NCBI GenBank assembly: GCA_013044035.1 | Contig: JABEVE010000017.1 | Span: 1-62,131, forward strand | DNA from: Burkholderiales bacterium | GTDB taxonomy: Bacteria; Pseudomonadota; Gammaproteobacteria; Burkholderiales; Burkholderiaceae_C | Reading direction: 5' to 3' | DNA: 62,131 bases | In this document: positions 38,876 to 47,893 of the stretch, piece after piece | Layout: every line of letters starts with the position of its first letter | How positions within the stretch are numbered: position 1 is the stretch's first letter | Notes under the pieces: generated by a model | The model's database searches: none | The model's input: only the letters and a program-made list of their open reading frames with translations | Told to the model about the DNA's origin: nothing | Position numbers and translations under genes: made by a program

Positions 38876-39637
38876 TCACAGCCCGGTGAAGCGGCTCACG
38901 ACCGCGAAATACAGGCGGTAGGGCAGAATGCGCAGCAACCGAAGCACGAAGGTGAAGCGCTTGGGAAAATGAATGTCGAAGTCCCCCCGCTGCCAGCCCC
39001 GGACGATGGCCGCTGCCGCTTGCTGCGGCGTCTGCAACCCCGGCATGGCGAATGCGTTCTGCGCCGTGAGCTGGGTCTCGACGAAGCCCGGGTTGATGAC
39101 GCTGACGCCGATGCCGGCCGCGCGCAGATCGACATACAGCACCTCGGCCAGATTGGTCAGCGCCGCCTTGGTCGGGCCATACGCCAGCGCCTGCGGCAGG
39201 CCGCGCCAACCCGCCACGCTGCTGACCAGGGCGATGTGGCCACGGTGCTGCGCCTGCAGCACCGGCAGCACAGCGGCCAGCGTGTGCAGCGCACCGCGGT
39301 AATTGACGTCGTCATGGGCCAGCGCCGAGGCCAGATCGAAGGCCGCGGCGCGTTGCGGGACGTAGGTGCCGGCGCAATACACCAGCAGGTCCAGCCCGCC
39401 GAATTCGGCCTGCAGTTGCTGCATCGCCGCCGGCAGCGCCGCGGCAGCGCGCACGTCCAGCGGCAGGGCCAGGGCGCCCGTCAGGGCGGCGAGCTTGTCG
39501 GCGCTGCGCGCCGACACCGCGACGCGGGCGCCGCGTGCGAGCAAATCGTGGGCAAGTGCGGCGCCGATGCCACTGGAGGCGCCGACAATCCAGACACGTT
39601 GACCTGACCAGTGGGTGAGCGGCGCGTTCAGGGGCAT
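38876..39637 (-). CDS. Short-chain dehydrogenase/reductase
   Basis: The 253-residue protein has the Rossmann motif WIVGASSGIGAALAHDLLA, the NAG-type segment LLVYCAGTYV, and the catalytic Ser (LVSSVAGW) with Tyr-x3-Lys (AYGPTKAAL). The C-terminal stretch RFTFVLRLLRILPYRLYFAV is hydrophobic and may associate with membrane. It is 47 bp after the DUF3833 gene and nearly abuts the NTF2-like gene. The substrate is unknown; a lipid-derived ketone or aldehyde fits the context. Confidence 0.88.
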   Translation of the reverse strand: MPLNAPLTHWSGQRVWIVGASSGIGAALAHDLLARGARVAVSARSADKLAALTGALALPLDVRAAAALPAAMQQLQAEFGGLDLLVYCAGTYVPQRAAAFDLASALAHDDVNYRGALHTLAAVLPVLQAQHRGHIALVSSVAGWRGLPQALAYGPTKAALTNLAEVLYVDLRAAGIGVSVINPGFVETQLTAQNAFAMPGLQTPQQAAAAIVRGWQRGDFDIHFPKRFTFVLRLLRILPYRLYFAVVSRFTGL

Positions 39638-39684
39638 GGTTCAACTCGTCTGTGGGCGCCCCGGGGCGTGCTTCAAGACGCGCA

Positions 39685-40242
39685 TCAGGGCTTGTGGAAG
39701 GCGATGAAAATGCTGGCCACGCGGAAGCCGAACTTGGTCATCACGGTGTGGTTGAGCAGCACATGATCGTTCATCTGGTACATCCAGTCATCCATCTGCA
39801 CGTTGTAGATCGTGCCGTCCACCGGCAGCGCCAGGGTGTAGTGCCAATTGAAGGCATTGCCCTCGGCATAGCCATGGGCGGTGCCGACGACGTCGCCAGC
39901 CGTGCCTTCGTAGCGCCTCTCGCCGTTCTTGCCGGGCAGGCGCGTGAGCTTCCAGATGCGCTCCTGTTTGCTGCCGTCGCTGTAGACGAAGTGCTCAACC
40001 AGCGTGCCTTCGTCGCCCTTCCAGGTGCCGGTGAGGTCCACGTGGAAGCGCTTGATGACCTTGCCCGAGCGGTTGAACACGACGCCATCGGCTGACAGCG
40101 GGCCGTTGAAATAACGCTCCAGCGCGAGTGTCGGCTTCTCGCCGCGGTAGTCCATCGGGGTGACGCTGGCGCAGCCCCCCAGCAAGAGGGCAAAAAGCAG
40201 TGCGACGCTGCCGAGGCGCAGGTGTTTCCAGACGCGATTCAT
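39685..40242 (-). CDS. DUF3833-family lipoprotein
   Basis: The 185-residue protein has lipobox LLGGC (signal peptide of about 24 residues) and matches DUF3833: LERYFNGPLSADGVVFNRSG, then FHVDLTGTW and VMTKFGFRVASIFIAFHKP. The function is unknown; it is probably an outer-membrane lipoprotein. Its ATG overlaps the stop of the MFS gene (ATGA at 40239-40242). DUF3833 genes recur beside cyclopropane-synthase/DUF1365/FAD clusters in proteobacteria. Confidence 0.88.
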   Translation of the reverse strand: MNRVWKHLRLGSVALLFALLLGGCASVTPMDYRGEKPTLALERYFNGPLSADGVVFNRSGKVIKRFHVDLTGTWKGDEGTLVEHFVYSDGSKQERIWKLTRLPGKNGERRYEGTAGDVVGTAHGYAEGNAFNWHYTLALPVDGTIYNVQMDDWMYQMNDHVLLNHTVMTKFGFRVASIFIAFHKP

Positions 40243-41618
40243 GGTGAGTTTCTCCGTTGTCGAGCCGTCAAAAAATCAGGGTTGCGCGCCGGGAGCATCC
40301 AGCCGAACCAGAGTAGTGCACCCGACGCCAGCTTGAGTCCGCAGGGCAGCAGGCAGTACACCACCACCAGCGGCGGCAGCACGCCCGTGGCGGGGGAGCC
40401 CGGTGTGTAGCCGAGGCTGGCCAGGAGCGGCAGGGCGACGCCGGCGGCCAGCGCCAGGGTCAGCTTGGTGGCCATGCCCCAGATGCCGAAGTAGGCGCCT
40501 TCGAGCCGGCCGCCGTGGCCCAGGCTGCGAATCAACCCTGCCAGCAGCGCTGGCGGCAACACCAGATCGGAACCCAGCGCCAGTCCGGAGGCGGCGCACA
40601 CGCCAGCGTAAGCCCAGCGGTCACCGGGCTGCAGCAACGCCGCCCACAGGAAAACCGCCACCGTGAGGCCCATGCCGATGAGCCAGCTGGTCGCTGCACC
40701 GAAGCGGCGCACCGCGCGCAGCCACAAGGGCACGCCAGCGGCGCCGAACGCGAAGTAGATGAACAGATACAGCCCGGAGAGTTGGGCCGCGCCGATGCGG
40801 TCGCGGATGAAGAACAGCACCAGCGTGGCCGGCACCGAGGCCGCCACGCCGCTTGCCAGGTACACCAGCAGCAGGCGGCGGAAGGCGACATGGCGCAAAG
40901 GCTCCAGGGCCGCTTGCCATCCACGCAACCCATGCTGCAAACCTGGAACATGGCGTGGCAAAGGTGCGGTTTTCACCAGCCACAGGCCCAGCGCGAGGCT
41001 GGCGGTGAACACCAGCGTGAAGCCCGAGGCGCCGCCGAGTTGCGTCACTGTCGCGGCCACGAGAACTCCGGCCAGGCCGAGCGCTTCGCGCCAGGCAAAG
41101 GTGCGGGCGCGCTCGGGTTCGGTCTCGCCCAAGCCCGCGCCCCAGGCCTGATGCGTCACGCCCACGGCGCTGTAGCCGACGTAGGTCAGCAGTAAAGCCA
41201 GCCCCATCGCGGCGGCAAACAGGGCGGGTTGCGGCGCGTAGGCCAGCCACGCCGGGAAACCCAGCAGCAGGGCGAAGCCCAGCGCCAGCGCCACGCCGCT
41301 GACCGCCATGAAGCCCCAGCCGCGCCCGACCGCCAGCATGCGGTCGGCGAGACGGCCGATGGCAGGGTCGATCAAACCATCGAGCAGGCGCGCCAGGAGC
41401 AGCACGACGCCGAGAAAGCCGAGTGGCACGGCATAGCGGGTGGCGTAATAGTCCGGCAAAAAGACATAGAGCGGCAGGGCGACGAAACTCAACGCAAACT
41501 GCGGTGCCCCATAGCGGGCCAGTTGCAGCGAGCCATAGGGCGCCCGGTCCGGGGGCATGGCGCTTGGCACGACGGCGGACGGCGGTGCCATGGCGGATGT
41601 GGATAACGCTGGGTTCAT
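40239..41618 (-). CDS. MFS/GPH-family transporter
   Basis: The 459-residue protein has about 12 hydrophobic segments and the sugar-cation-symporter-like loop FLGVVLLLARLLDGLIDPAI, with Asp residues in the LDGLIDPAIG motif. It resembles GPH transporters (MelB group) found in stress lipid clusters rather than a true sugar carrier. Start and stop overlap neighbouring genes by 4 bp on both sides (41615-41618 and 40239-40242), so it is translated with the chalcone-isomerase-like gene and DUF3833. Confidence 0.88.
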   Translation of the reverse strand: MNPALSTSAMAPPSAVVPSAMPPDRAPYGSLQLARYGAPQFALSFVALPLYVFLPDYYATRYAVPLGFLGVVLLLARLLDGLIDPAIGRLADRMLAVGRGWGFMAVSGVALALGFALLLGFPAWLAYAPQPALFAAAMGLALLLTYVGYSAVGVTHQAWGAGLGETEPERARTFAWREALGLAGVLVAATVTQLGGASGFTLVFTASLALGLWLVKTAPLPRHVPGLQHGLRGWQAALEPLRHVAFRRLLLVYLASGVAASVPATLVLFFIRDRIGAAQLSGLYLFIYFAFGAAGVPLWLRAVRRFGAATSWLIGMGLTVAVFLWAALLQPGDRWAYAGVCAASGLALGSDLVLPPALLAGLIRSLGHGGRLEGAYFGIWGMATKLTLALAAGVALPLLASLGYTPGSPATGVLPPLVVVYCLLPCGLKLASGALLWFGWMLPARNPDFLTARQRRNSP

Positions 41619-42208
41619 GACGCGGCCTGGGCCAGCAAGGCCCTGCGCAGATCCGGGGCGGCGGTCTTGGGCGACAGCCAGATGGAGAAAAAAGCCTGGG
41701 CAAAGGCCTCTCCACCGACCATGCCAATGGGCTTGCCGTTGAACCAGAAGGTGGTGCGCGGCCCGTCCGGCGTCTTGGGTTCGAACAGACCGCAAAGCCA
41801 GTCGCCATCGCCCACATCGGGGAAGATGGCGCGCATCTGCGCCAACCACTGTGCGCGCTCGGTAGCGGTGCCCTGCTCCAGCTTGCGCATTTCGACTTCC
41901 GATTGATCGGCAATCGCGCGTCCCTTGAGGTTGCGGGCATAGCGCAACTCCAGCGCAAAGGGGGTGGCGGTCAGTCGCGCCGGGTCGATTCCGCCGGGGC
42001 CAACCCAGAGCGCCGCGGTATAGACCGCGAAGCCCCACCAACGGAACAGGCCGCTTCCCGACAGGCGGGCGCCGGGGATGGCATGGGCCACCACCTGCGG
42101 CACGGACATGGCGCCTGGCGCGGCATGAACCATCCCCGGCGCCAGCAGCGTGGTGGCGCCCGCCGCCAGACCCGCCAGCGCGGCACGACGCGCTGGCGAT
42201 GCCGGCAT
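41615..42208 (-). CDS. Chalcone isomerase-like protein
   Basis: The 197-residue protein has an N-terminal signal with paired Arg (SPARRAALAGLAAGATTLLA) and a chalcone-isomerase-like domain: GARLSGSGLFRWWGFAVYTA, ALELRYARNLKGRAIADQS, and TTFWFNGKPIGMVGGEAFA. Bacterial members bind fatty acids or heme; none makes flavonoids here. An alternative start is the ATG at 42262. It lies 98 bp after the cyclopropane-synthase gene and overlaps the MFS gene. Confidence 0.83.
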   Translation of the reverse strand: MPASPARRAALAGLAAGATTLLAPGMVHAAPGAMSVPQVVAHAIPGARLSGSGLFRWWGFAVYTAALWVGPGGIDPARLTATPFALELRYARNLKGRAIADQSEVEMRKLEQGTATERAQWLAQMRAIFPDVGDGDWLCGLFEPKTPDGPRTTFWFNGKPIGMVGGEAFAQAFFSIWLSPKTAAPDLRRALLAQAAS

Positions 42209-42306
42209 CGCGGCTTGCCTGTGCAACCGGCGCACATGGGTGAAGATGCCGGGCTCGCGCATGGACCAGGGCGATCGCTTCGAGGTCATGGATGTGGTCG
42301 CCGGCC

Positions 42307-43578
42307 TCAGGCAGCGCGCTGGTGGCGCAGCGTGAACTGCATCACGTCGATGGTCTGCTGGGCGAAACCGGCCTCGCAATACGCCAGGTAAAACTCCCAC
42401 AGCAGGTTGAAGCGCTGATCGAACCCCTGGGCGCGCAATGCTTCGCGCTGCGCCAGAAAGCGCTCGCGCCACAAGCCGAGCGTGGTGGCGTAGTCCTGCC
42501 CGAAAGCATGGCTGGCGACGACCTCCAGCCCAGCTTTTCGGGCCTGCGCAGCAAAGGCCGACGGACTGGGCAGCATGCCGCCGGGGAAGATGTATTGCTG
42601 GATGAAATCGGTGCCGCGGCGGTACTGCGGAAAGATGGCTTCGGCGATGGTGATGGTCTGAATGCAGGCGCGTCCTCCCGGCCTGAGTTGGCTGGCGAGG
42701 GTGTGGAAAAAGCTCGGCCAGTACGCCTCGCCGACGGCTTCGAACATTTCGATGGATGCGATGCCGTCGTAACCCTCGGCCGGCGCGATGGCACTCGCAT
42801 CGCGGTAGTCGCGCAACTCCAGCCGGGCCCGCTGGTCCAGCCCCGCGGCCTGCAACCGGGTTTGCGCATACGCCAACTGCTCGGTGGACAGGGTCAGGCC
42901 GTCCACACGCAGCCCGGCGCGCGTGGCCGCCTCGGCGAAACTGCCCCAGCCGCAGCCAATTTCCAGCACACGGCTGCCGGCGGGAAGGTCGAGCTGTCGC
43001 AGCACGCGCTCCAGCTTGGCGTCTTGCGCAGCTTGCAGACTTTGCCCCGGCGCCGTGAACAGCGCGCTGGAGTAGGTCATGCCGGGGTCCAGCCAGAGCC
43101 GGTAGAAGGCGTTGCCGATGTCGTAATGCTGGTGGATGTTGTGGCGGCTGCCGCTGCGCGAATTGCGGTTGAACAGGTGGCGCAGCCGCGCGAACAGCGT
43201 GCCCCAGACACTGCCGTGGAGCGCCCGCTCGACCGCGTTGCGGTTGGCCAGCAGCAGCTTGAGCAGGCCAGGCAGATCGACCGTGCTCCACTGGCCCTGA
43301 AAATAGCCTTCGGCAAAGCCGATGTCGCCGCGCCGCAGCACCGCCGAGAACACCGCCCAGTCATGCACATGCAGATGCGCCAGCGGCGCGGCAACCTCAT
43401 GCTCGCCGAAGTGCAGCACGGCGCCATCGGGCAGGCGCAATTCCAACCTCCCGCGCTGCAGGCGTTGCAGCAGGGCAAGCAAGGTGCGCGCCGCCAGCGG
43501 CATGCCATGCAGCGGTAAAGAACCCAGGGCCGACGGGTTGGCCGTTCTGGCGGCTGCGGAAGAAGGTTGGCTGTTCAT
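42307..43578 (-). CDS. cfa: Cyclopropane-fatty-acyl-phospholipid synthase family methyltransferase
   Basis: The 423-residue protein has the N-terminal lipid-binding part (HVHDWAVFSAVLRRGDIGFA) and the SAM-binding motif RVLEIGCGWGSFAEAATRAG. The family stretch HYDIGNAFYRLWLDPGMTYS and a C-terminal YLAYCEAGF are also present. It should add a methyl group to unsaturated acyl chains of phospholipids. Its ATG overlaps the DUF1365 stop (43575-43578). In light- or singlet-oxygen-induced clusters this paralogue differs from the general stationary-phase Cfa. Confidence 0.92.
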   Translation of the reverse strand: MNSQPSSAAARTANPSALGSLPLHGMPLAARTLLALLQRLQRGRLELRLPDGAVLHFGEHEVAAPLAHLHVHDWAVFSAVLRRGDIGFAEGYFQGQWSTVDLPGLLKLLLANRNAVERALHGSVWGTLFARLRHLFNRNSRSGSRHNIHQHYDIGNAFYRLWLDPGMTYSSALFTAPGQSLQAAQDAKLERVLRQLDLPAGSRVLEIGCGWGSFAEAATRAGLRVDGLTLSTEQLAYAQTRLQAAGLDQRARLELRDYRDASAIAPAEGYDGIASIEMFEAVGEAYWPSFFHTLASQLRPGGRACIQTITIAEAIFPQYRRGTDFIQQYIFPGGMLPSPSAFAAQARKAGLEVVASHAFGQDYATTLGLWRERFLAQREALRAQGFDQRFNLLWEFYLAYCEAGFAQQTIDVMQFTLRHQRAA

Positions 43579-44468
43579 CGCGTCACTCGGGTTTCTGGTG
43601 GAGCGGGTTTGGACAAGAAGGGCACGCGCTTGCGCCAGAGCTTGAGCGCCTGCCAATGGATGCGGGCCATGACGCCCAGGGTCATGAAGGGATGGCTGAG
43701 CAACGCGGCGCGGCCCGAGCCAGGGGTGAGGGCTTGCAGGACGCCGCTGATGCTGGTGAGGAGCAAGGGTCCTTGCGCGTCGTCGTGGTCGATGCGGGCG
43801 ACGATGCGCTCCGCCTCGACCTGGCCCTCGCGCCGCCGGGCGCGCAGGAAGCGAAAGCGGTAGCTGCCCTGGACCCGGCAAAACGGCGAGACGTGGAACA
43901 CCTTGGTGGCGCGCAGCTCTTGGCCCCACGCCAGGCTTTGCGCGTCGCCTTGTTGCGGCGGCTCCAGCAGATAGCAGTGGCGCTCGCCGAAGGTGTTGTT
44001 GACTTCGGCGACGATGGCGCGCAACGCGCCATCGTCGCGGTGGCAGTACCAGAAGCTCACGGGGTTGAAGACGTAGCCGAGCACGCGCGGGAAGGTCTGC
44101 AGCCAGATCTCGCCGTCGGCATCGGCAACACCCTGCTCGCGCAGCACACCGAGCAGCCAGGCCAGGCTGTCGGCGCCGCCGTCGCCATGGTCGCTGTCGT
44201 GAAAGCTCATCAGGCCGCCGCGGTTGCGGGCGATGCGCAGCAGTGCCGGGTCACGCGCCAGCGTGCGCATGGGCAGCAGCAGGAAAAACACGCGGTAGGC
44301 GAAGTGGTGGACGGTGGGCCGCAGGCGCTGGTGATGCACGATGCCACGCGCGATCAGGGGCTGCACCTGCGCCACGCCGCCGCGCGCTTGCAGCAGCCCC
44401 GGATCCTGGCTGGAGGTGTGTGCCGTCCCCGGCGGGACACTGCGCAGCATGCGGGTGGCGGCGCTCAT
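43575..44468 (-). CDS. DUF1365-family protein
   Basis: The 297-residue protein matches DUF1365: RLRPTVHHFAYRVFFLLLPM, LQTFPRVLGYVFNPVSFWYC, and VNNTFGERHCYLLEP. Its activity is not established, but it is nearly always encoded between an FAD amine-oxidase-like gene and a cyclopropane synthase. It overlaps both neighbours by 4 bp, so the three proteins should be made in fixed ratio and probably act on the same lipid. Confidence 0.92.
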   Translation of the reverse strand: MSAATRMLRSVPPGTAHTSSQDPGLLQARGGVAQVQPLIARGIVHHQRLRPTVHHFAYRVFFLLLPMRTLARDPALLRIARNRGGLMSFHDSDHGDGGADSLAWLLGVLREQGVADADGEIWLQTFPRVLGYVFNPVSFWYCHRDDGALRAIVAEVNNTFGERHCYLLEPPQQGDAQSLAWGQELRATKVFHVSPFCRVQGSYRFRFLRARRREGQVEAERIVARIDHDDAQGPLLLTSISGVLQALTPGSGRAALLSHPFMTLGVMARIHWQALKLWRKRVPFLSKPAPPETRVTR

Positions 44469-45829
44469 CGCGGCTGCGCCTCCAGCGCGGTCTGCAAGCT
44501 GCCGTGAACATGCTTTTGCACATGGCCGAGCAGGGCTTGCGCGGCTGCGTAGCCAGCCTTCAGTCCGTCTTCGTGAAAACCGTAGCCGCACCAGGCGCCG
44601 CAGTAGTAGGTGCGCTGCCGGCCCTGCAGCTCGGGCACGCGGGACTGCGCCGCCATGGCCGCGGCGTCGAACACCGGGTGGGCGTACGTCATTTCGCGCA
44701 GCACACTGGCGGGCTCGGGTTCGCGCAGCGGGTTCATCGACACGATGACCGGCTGCTGAAAGGGCACCGGTTGCAGTTTGTTGACGAGGTAGTGCAGGCA
44801 CACTGCGGGTTGGGCCTGGGGCTGCGCGGCTGCGGCGTGGGCGGTCGCAAGTGCGGGAGCGCCGTGGACACGGACGCCGGCGCTTTCGTAATTCCATGCC
44901 GCCCAGGCCTTGGTGTTGCGGGGCAGCAGGCTGGCATCGGTATGCAGCAGCGCGCGATTGGGCTGGTAGCCGATGGCGCCGAGCACGCTGCGCTCGGCTT
45001 CACTTGGATCGGCCAGCAGAGCCAGGGCCTGGTCGCTGTGACAGGCGAGCACGACATGGTCGAACCATTCGGTGCCCGCGTCCGTGCTCACCTCCACACC
45101 GACGTCGAAGCGCTTGATGCGCCGCACCGGGGTGTTCAGGCGCGTGTCCGGCAGGCGCTCGACGATGCGCTGCACGTACTGCCGCGCACCGCCGCGAACC
45201 GTGAGCCACTGTGGCCGGTCGCTCACTTGCAGCAACCCGTGGTTATGGCAGAAGCGCACCATCGTCGCCAGCGGGAAGGCAAGCATCTGCTCGGTGGGGC
45301 AAGACCAGATGCAGGCGGCCATGGGCAGGAAATACCACTGGGTGAAGGCCTCGCCGTAGCCGCCCTGGCGCAGAAAGTCGCCGACGCTGCGTGCGTCCCG
45401 GCCCGGGTCGCAACCAGCCTCGGCCAGGGCCGTGGCTTCGCGGTTAAAGCGCAGGATGTCGCGCAACATGAACCAGAAGCGCGGACGCAGCAGGTTGGAG
45501 CGTTGGGCGAAGACCGAGTCGAGATTGGCGCCGCTCCACTCCAGCCGCCCGCCAGCCAGGGGCTGCTGCACCGAGAACGACATGTCGGACTCGGCGAGCG
45601 GAATCTTCAGTTCGGCGAACAAGCCGAGCAAACCGGGGTAGGTGCGGCGGTTGAGCACCAGGAAGCCGGTGTCGACCGGATGGTGGATGCCGCCGATCGT
45701 GGCATCCACCGTGTGCGTGTGGCCGCCAAAATACCCGCCAGCTTCGTACACCGTGAGCTGCGCCTGGTCCTTGAGTCGCCAGGCGGCAGCGAGACCGGCG
45801 ATGCCGGAACCGACGATGGCGACGCGCAT
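44465..45829 (-). CDS. FAD-dependent oxidoreductase (amine-oxidase-like, COG2907)
   Basis: The 454-residue protein starts with the dinucleotide motif VAIVGSGIAGLAAAWRLK (GxGxxG) and has the flavin-binding HTHTVDATIGGIHHPVDTGF region. It has a C-terminal second FAD segment near YYCGAWCGYGFHEDGLKAGY. It belongs to the predicted NAD/FAD-binding group that co-occurs with DUF1365 and cyclopropane synthase, where it is thought to modify acyl chains. I use the ATG at 45829; it overlaps the stop of a 26-codon upstream frame and has a GAGGAG ribosome binding site. Confidence 0.92.
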   Translation of the reverse strand: MRVAIVGSGIAGLAAAWRLKDQAQLTVYEAGGYFGGHTHTVDATIGGIHHPVDTGFLVLNRRTYPGLLGLFAELKIPLAESDMSFSVQQPLAGGRLEWSGANLDSVFAQRSNLLRPRFWFMLRDILRFNREATALAEAGCDPGRDARSVGDFLRQGGYGEAFTQWYFLPMAACIWSCPTEQMLAFPLATMVRFCHNHGLLQVSDRPQWLTVRGGARQYVQRIVERLPDTRLNTPVRRIKRFDVGVEVSTDAGTEWFDHVVLACHSDQALALLADPSEAERSVLGAIGYQPNRALLHTDASLLPRNTKAWAAWNYESAGVRVHGAPALATAHAAAAQPQAQPAVCLHYLVNKLQPVPFQQPVIVSMNPLREPEPASVLREMTYAHPVFDAAAMAAQSRVPELQGRQRTYYCGAWCGYGFHEDGLKAGYAAAQALLGHVQKHVHGSLQTALEAQPR

Positions 45830-45909
45830 CACCCGCTCCTCGTGGGCGAAGCCGTGCGATGTCTGCCGGGTGGGGCGTCAGAGGGCGAAGTCGTCGGGCG
45901 GGCGGTCAT
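45829..45909 (-). CDS. Possible 26-residue upstream ORF
   Basis: An ATG at 45909 with GAGGA upstream opens a frame of 26 Pro/Arg/Ser/Thr-rich residues (MTARPTTSPSDAPPG and onward). The frame ends in TGATG, overlapping the ATG of the FAD gene. It may only feed ribosomes to the next start or may be fortuitous. A hairpin with ATGCCC/GGGCAT arms lies upstream at 45943-45958. Confidence 0.3.
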   Translation of the reverse strand: MTARPTTSPSDAPPGRHRTASPTRSG

Positions 45910-46008
45910 GTCACAGTCCTCGGCATGGAATGGGAGCCGTCCATGCCCTGACGGGCATCGTTGAGCGAGCTCCTTGTCTACGCATACGACGCGCCCTTGA
46001 AACTGGAT

Positions 46009-46842
46009 TCAGCCGGCATCGACCGTGGCCCGTGAGAAGGCGAGGCGCGCATAGGCCGAGTGGTTGTGAATGGACTCGAAGTTCTCCGATTCCACCGTGA
46101 AGGCGTCGACGCGGGCATCCTCCTGCAGGGCCAGGGCGAGGTCGCGCACCAGATCTTCGACGAACTTGGGGTTGTCGTAGGCGCGCTCGGTGACGTATTT
46201 CTCGTCGGGGCGCTTGAGCAGGCCCCAGAGCTCGCACGAAGCCGCGGATTCGGCCACGCGGATCAGTTCCTCCAGATGCATGTCGGCGTTCAGTTCGACC
46301 GCGAGCGTGAGATGGGAGCGCTGGTTGTGGGCTCCGTAGTTGGAAATTTCGCGGGAACAGGGGCACAGGCTGGTGACCGGCACCTGCACTGTCTGGCGCA
46401 GCAGCGCCGGCTCGCCGGCACGACCCGCCGCATGCAGCGTGACCACGTAGTCCATCAGGCTGCTCACGCCCGAGACCGGCGCGGTCTTGCGTATGAAATA
46501 GGTGAAGCTCAACGTGATGTCACCGGCTTCGGCTCCGAGGCGGGCGAGCATATCGGCCAGCAGGGTGCGCAGGCTGGCCGGTTCGAGCGCTTCGCCGGCG
46601 TGGGCCTCCAGCAGTTCGACGAAGCGCGACATGTGCGTGCCTTTCACGTGCGGCGGCAGCGCGACGTGAAGATCGAACGTGGCCACGCTGGGTTGGGTCG
46701 CGCCGTCCGCGGTGCGGATGAGCACTGGATGACGCACACCCTTGACGCCCACGTGCTGGATGGGCAGGTTGCGGCGGTCCGGGGTGGCCTGAATGTCAGG
46801 CAGAGGAGCGGCTTTGCTGAACAACTTTTCCGGGGCATTCAT
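46009..46842 (-). CDS. folE2: GTP cyclohydrolase FolE2 (type IB)
   Basis: FolE2 makes dihydroneopterin triphosphate from GTP, the entry to folate. The 277-residue protein has the family start [20 protein letters not shown] and the metal-site cysteine stretch [14 protein letters not shown]. The family stretch [12 protein letters not shown] and a C-terminal [14 protein letters not shown] follow. The ATG at 46842 follows AAAGGA. In light-induced regulons a folE gene supports the methenyl-tetrahydrofolate antenna of photolyase; no photolyase is in this window. Confidence 0.93.
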   Translation of the reverse strand: MNAPEKLFSKAAPLPDIQATPDRRNLPIQHVGVKGVRHPVLIRTADGATQPSVATFDLHVALPPHVKGTHMSRFVELLEAHAGEALEPASLRTLLADMLARLGAEAGDITLSFTYFIRKTAPVSGVSSLMDYVVTLHAAGRAGEPALLRQTVQVPVTSLCPCSREISNYGAHNQRSHLTLAVELNADMHLEELIRVAESAASCELWGLLKRPDEKYVTERAYDNPKFVEDLVRDLALALQEDARVDAFTVESENFESIHNHSAYARLAFSRATVDAG

Positions 46843-47000
46843 CTGCGGTCCTTTCGACTTTCGACTTTCGGCGCGAAGCGCCAGGGATGCGTGGTGATTT
46901 CGAGTGTGCTGGGGCTGTCGCACACACTCGCGCAAGGCCAGCCAGCGGCTGTCGGCATGGGCGCCGACCGACCCTTGCGGCCGCGGCCGGCACGCCGACT

Positions 47001-47600
47001 TCAGCTCTTTTGCTTCAGCAGCGCCTGGACCTTGTCGACGAACTCCGTGTTCTCGGGGGTTGTCAGGCTGGAATACACGTTGACCACCTTGCCTTGGCGA
47101 TCGATGAGGTATTTGTAGAAGTTCCACTTGGGTTGATCGCCCGTGGCCAGGATGAGCTTCTTGTAGAAGCTGTTGGGTTGGGGCTCGGTGACGTGCGAAG
47201 GCGCGAACATCGGGAAATTCACGTTGTAAGTGTCCTTGCAGAACGCGGCGATCTTGCTCGGATCCTTCATTTCCTGGTTGAAGTCATTGGATGGGAACCC
47301 GAGCACCACCAACCCTTCCGGCCCGTATTTCTTGTACATCGCCTCCAGCCCCTTGTATTGCGGCGTGAAGCCGCAGTAGCTGGCGGTGTTCACCACCAGC
47401 ACGACCTTGCCGGCGTATTGACAAAGGTCGATGGCTTTGTCGTCCTGCAAGCGCGGCACCGTCTGGTTGAGCAGGGTCGGGCAGGTACCCGAGGCCGCCT
47501 GGGGCATGGCCGTGGCGGGAGCTTGCGTGTTGGCGGCTTGGGCATTCAGGGCCAGGCCGCCGAAGCAGGCAATGGCAACGACGATGGGAAAGAGGCGCAT
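47001..47600 (-). CDS. Periplasmic glutathione-peroxidase-family protein
   Basis: The 199-residue protein has a Sec signal peptide ([18 protein letters not shown]) and a glutathione-peroxidase fold. Cys76 lies in [20 protein letters not shown], Gln109 in [12 protein letters not shown], and Trp159 in [12 protein letters not shown]. The Cys (not Sec) and export suggest it uses a thioredoxin-like or other reductant rather than glutathione. It removes organic or lipid peroxides. It is divergent from litR and first in line from the dyad operator. Confidence 0.9.
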   Translation of the reverse strand: MRLFPIVVAIACFGGLALNAQAANTQAPATAMPQAASGTCPTLLNQTVPRLQDDKAIDLCQYAGKVVLVVNTASYCGFTPQYKGLEAMYKKYGPEGLVVLGFPSNDFNQEMKDPSKIAAFCKDTYNVNFPMFAPSHVTEPQPNSFYKKLILATGDQPKWNFYKYLIDRQGKVVNVYSSLTTPENTEFVDKVQALLKQKS

Positions 47601-47650
47601 GGGTAACTCCGTTTCGATAGCAGGCATGAGCGTGGGCTGGATGATGCAGG

Positions 47651-47718
47651 ATGTCCTGGACAAAATACAATCGGAACCGGTTTTGTCCAGGACAACTGTG
47701 GGGTTTTGTCCAGGACGA
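47651..47718. promoter_or_regulatory. Triple 13-bp dyad, putative LitR operator
   Basis: ATGTCCTGGACAA (47651-47663), TTGTCCAGGACAA (47683-47695) and TTGTCCAGGACGA (47706-47718) share the dyad TTGTCC-W-GGACAA. The central copy is perfect and the others have one mismatch each. Centres are 32 and 23 bp apart. They lie midway between gpx and litR, so one regulator could control both directions. The match to any published LitR site could not be checked here. Confidence 0.7.
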
Positions 47719-47736
47719 GTCAAGGCCGCCTAAGAT
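47706..47736 (+). promoter_or_regulatory. Candidate litR promoter with 19-bp spacer
   Basis: TTGTCC (47706-47711, inside the third dyad) and TAAGAT (47731-47736) are spaced by 19 bp. This long spacer is typical of MerR-family controlled promoters. A bound regulator would cover the -35. Both boxes match consensus at 4 of 6 positions, so this is tentative. Confidence 0.35.
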
Positions 47737-47893
47737 GCCGGGCAACACGGTGGCAGCGCCACAAGGATGTCCCTCAACGTCAATGGCCGGAAGGACTGTT
47801 GTCCATGTTTTTCAGCAATCGGCGCTGGACACCCATGTTTGACAACGCCTGCCCTGTCGATACGGATTCAACCCGACCGCGAAATTCGCGCCC

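Noticed and set aside
45983-46010. ECF-sigma-like promoter (GAATCC, 16 bp, CGTATG) before the FAD gene on the minus strand
   Set aside because: It is suggestive because homologous clusters are ECF-controlled, but it matches the motifs only loosely and no ECF/anti-sigma pair is in the window.
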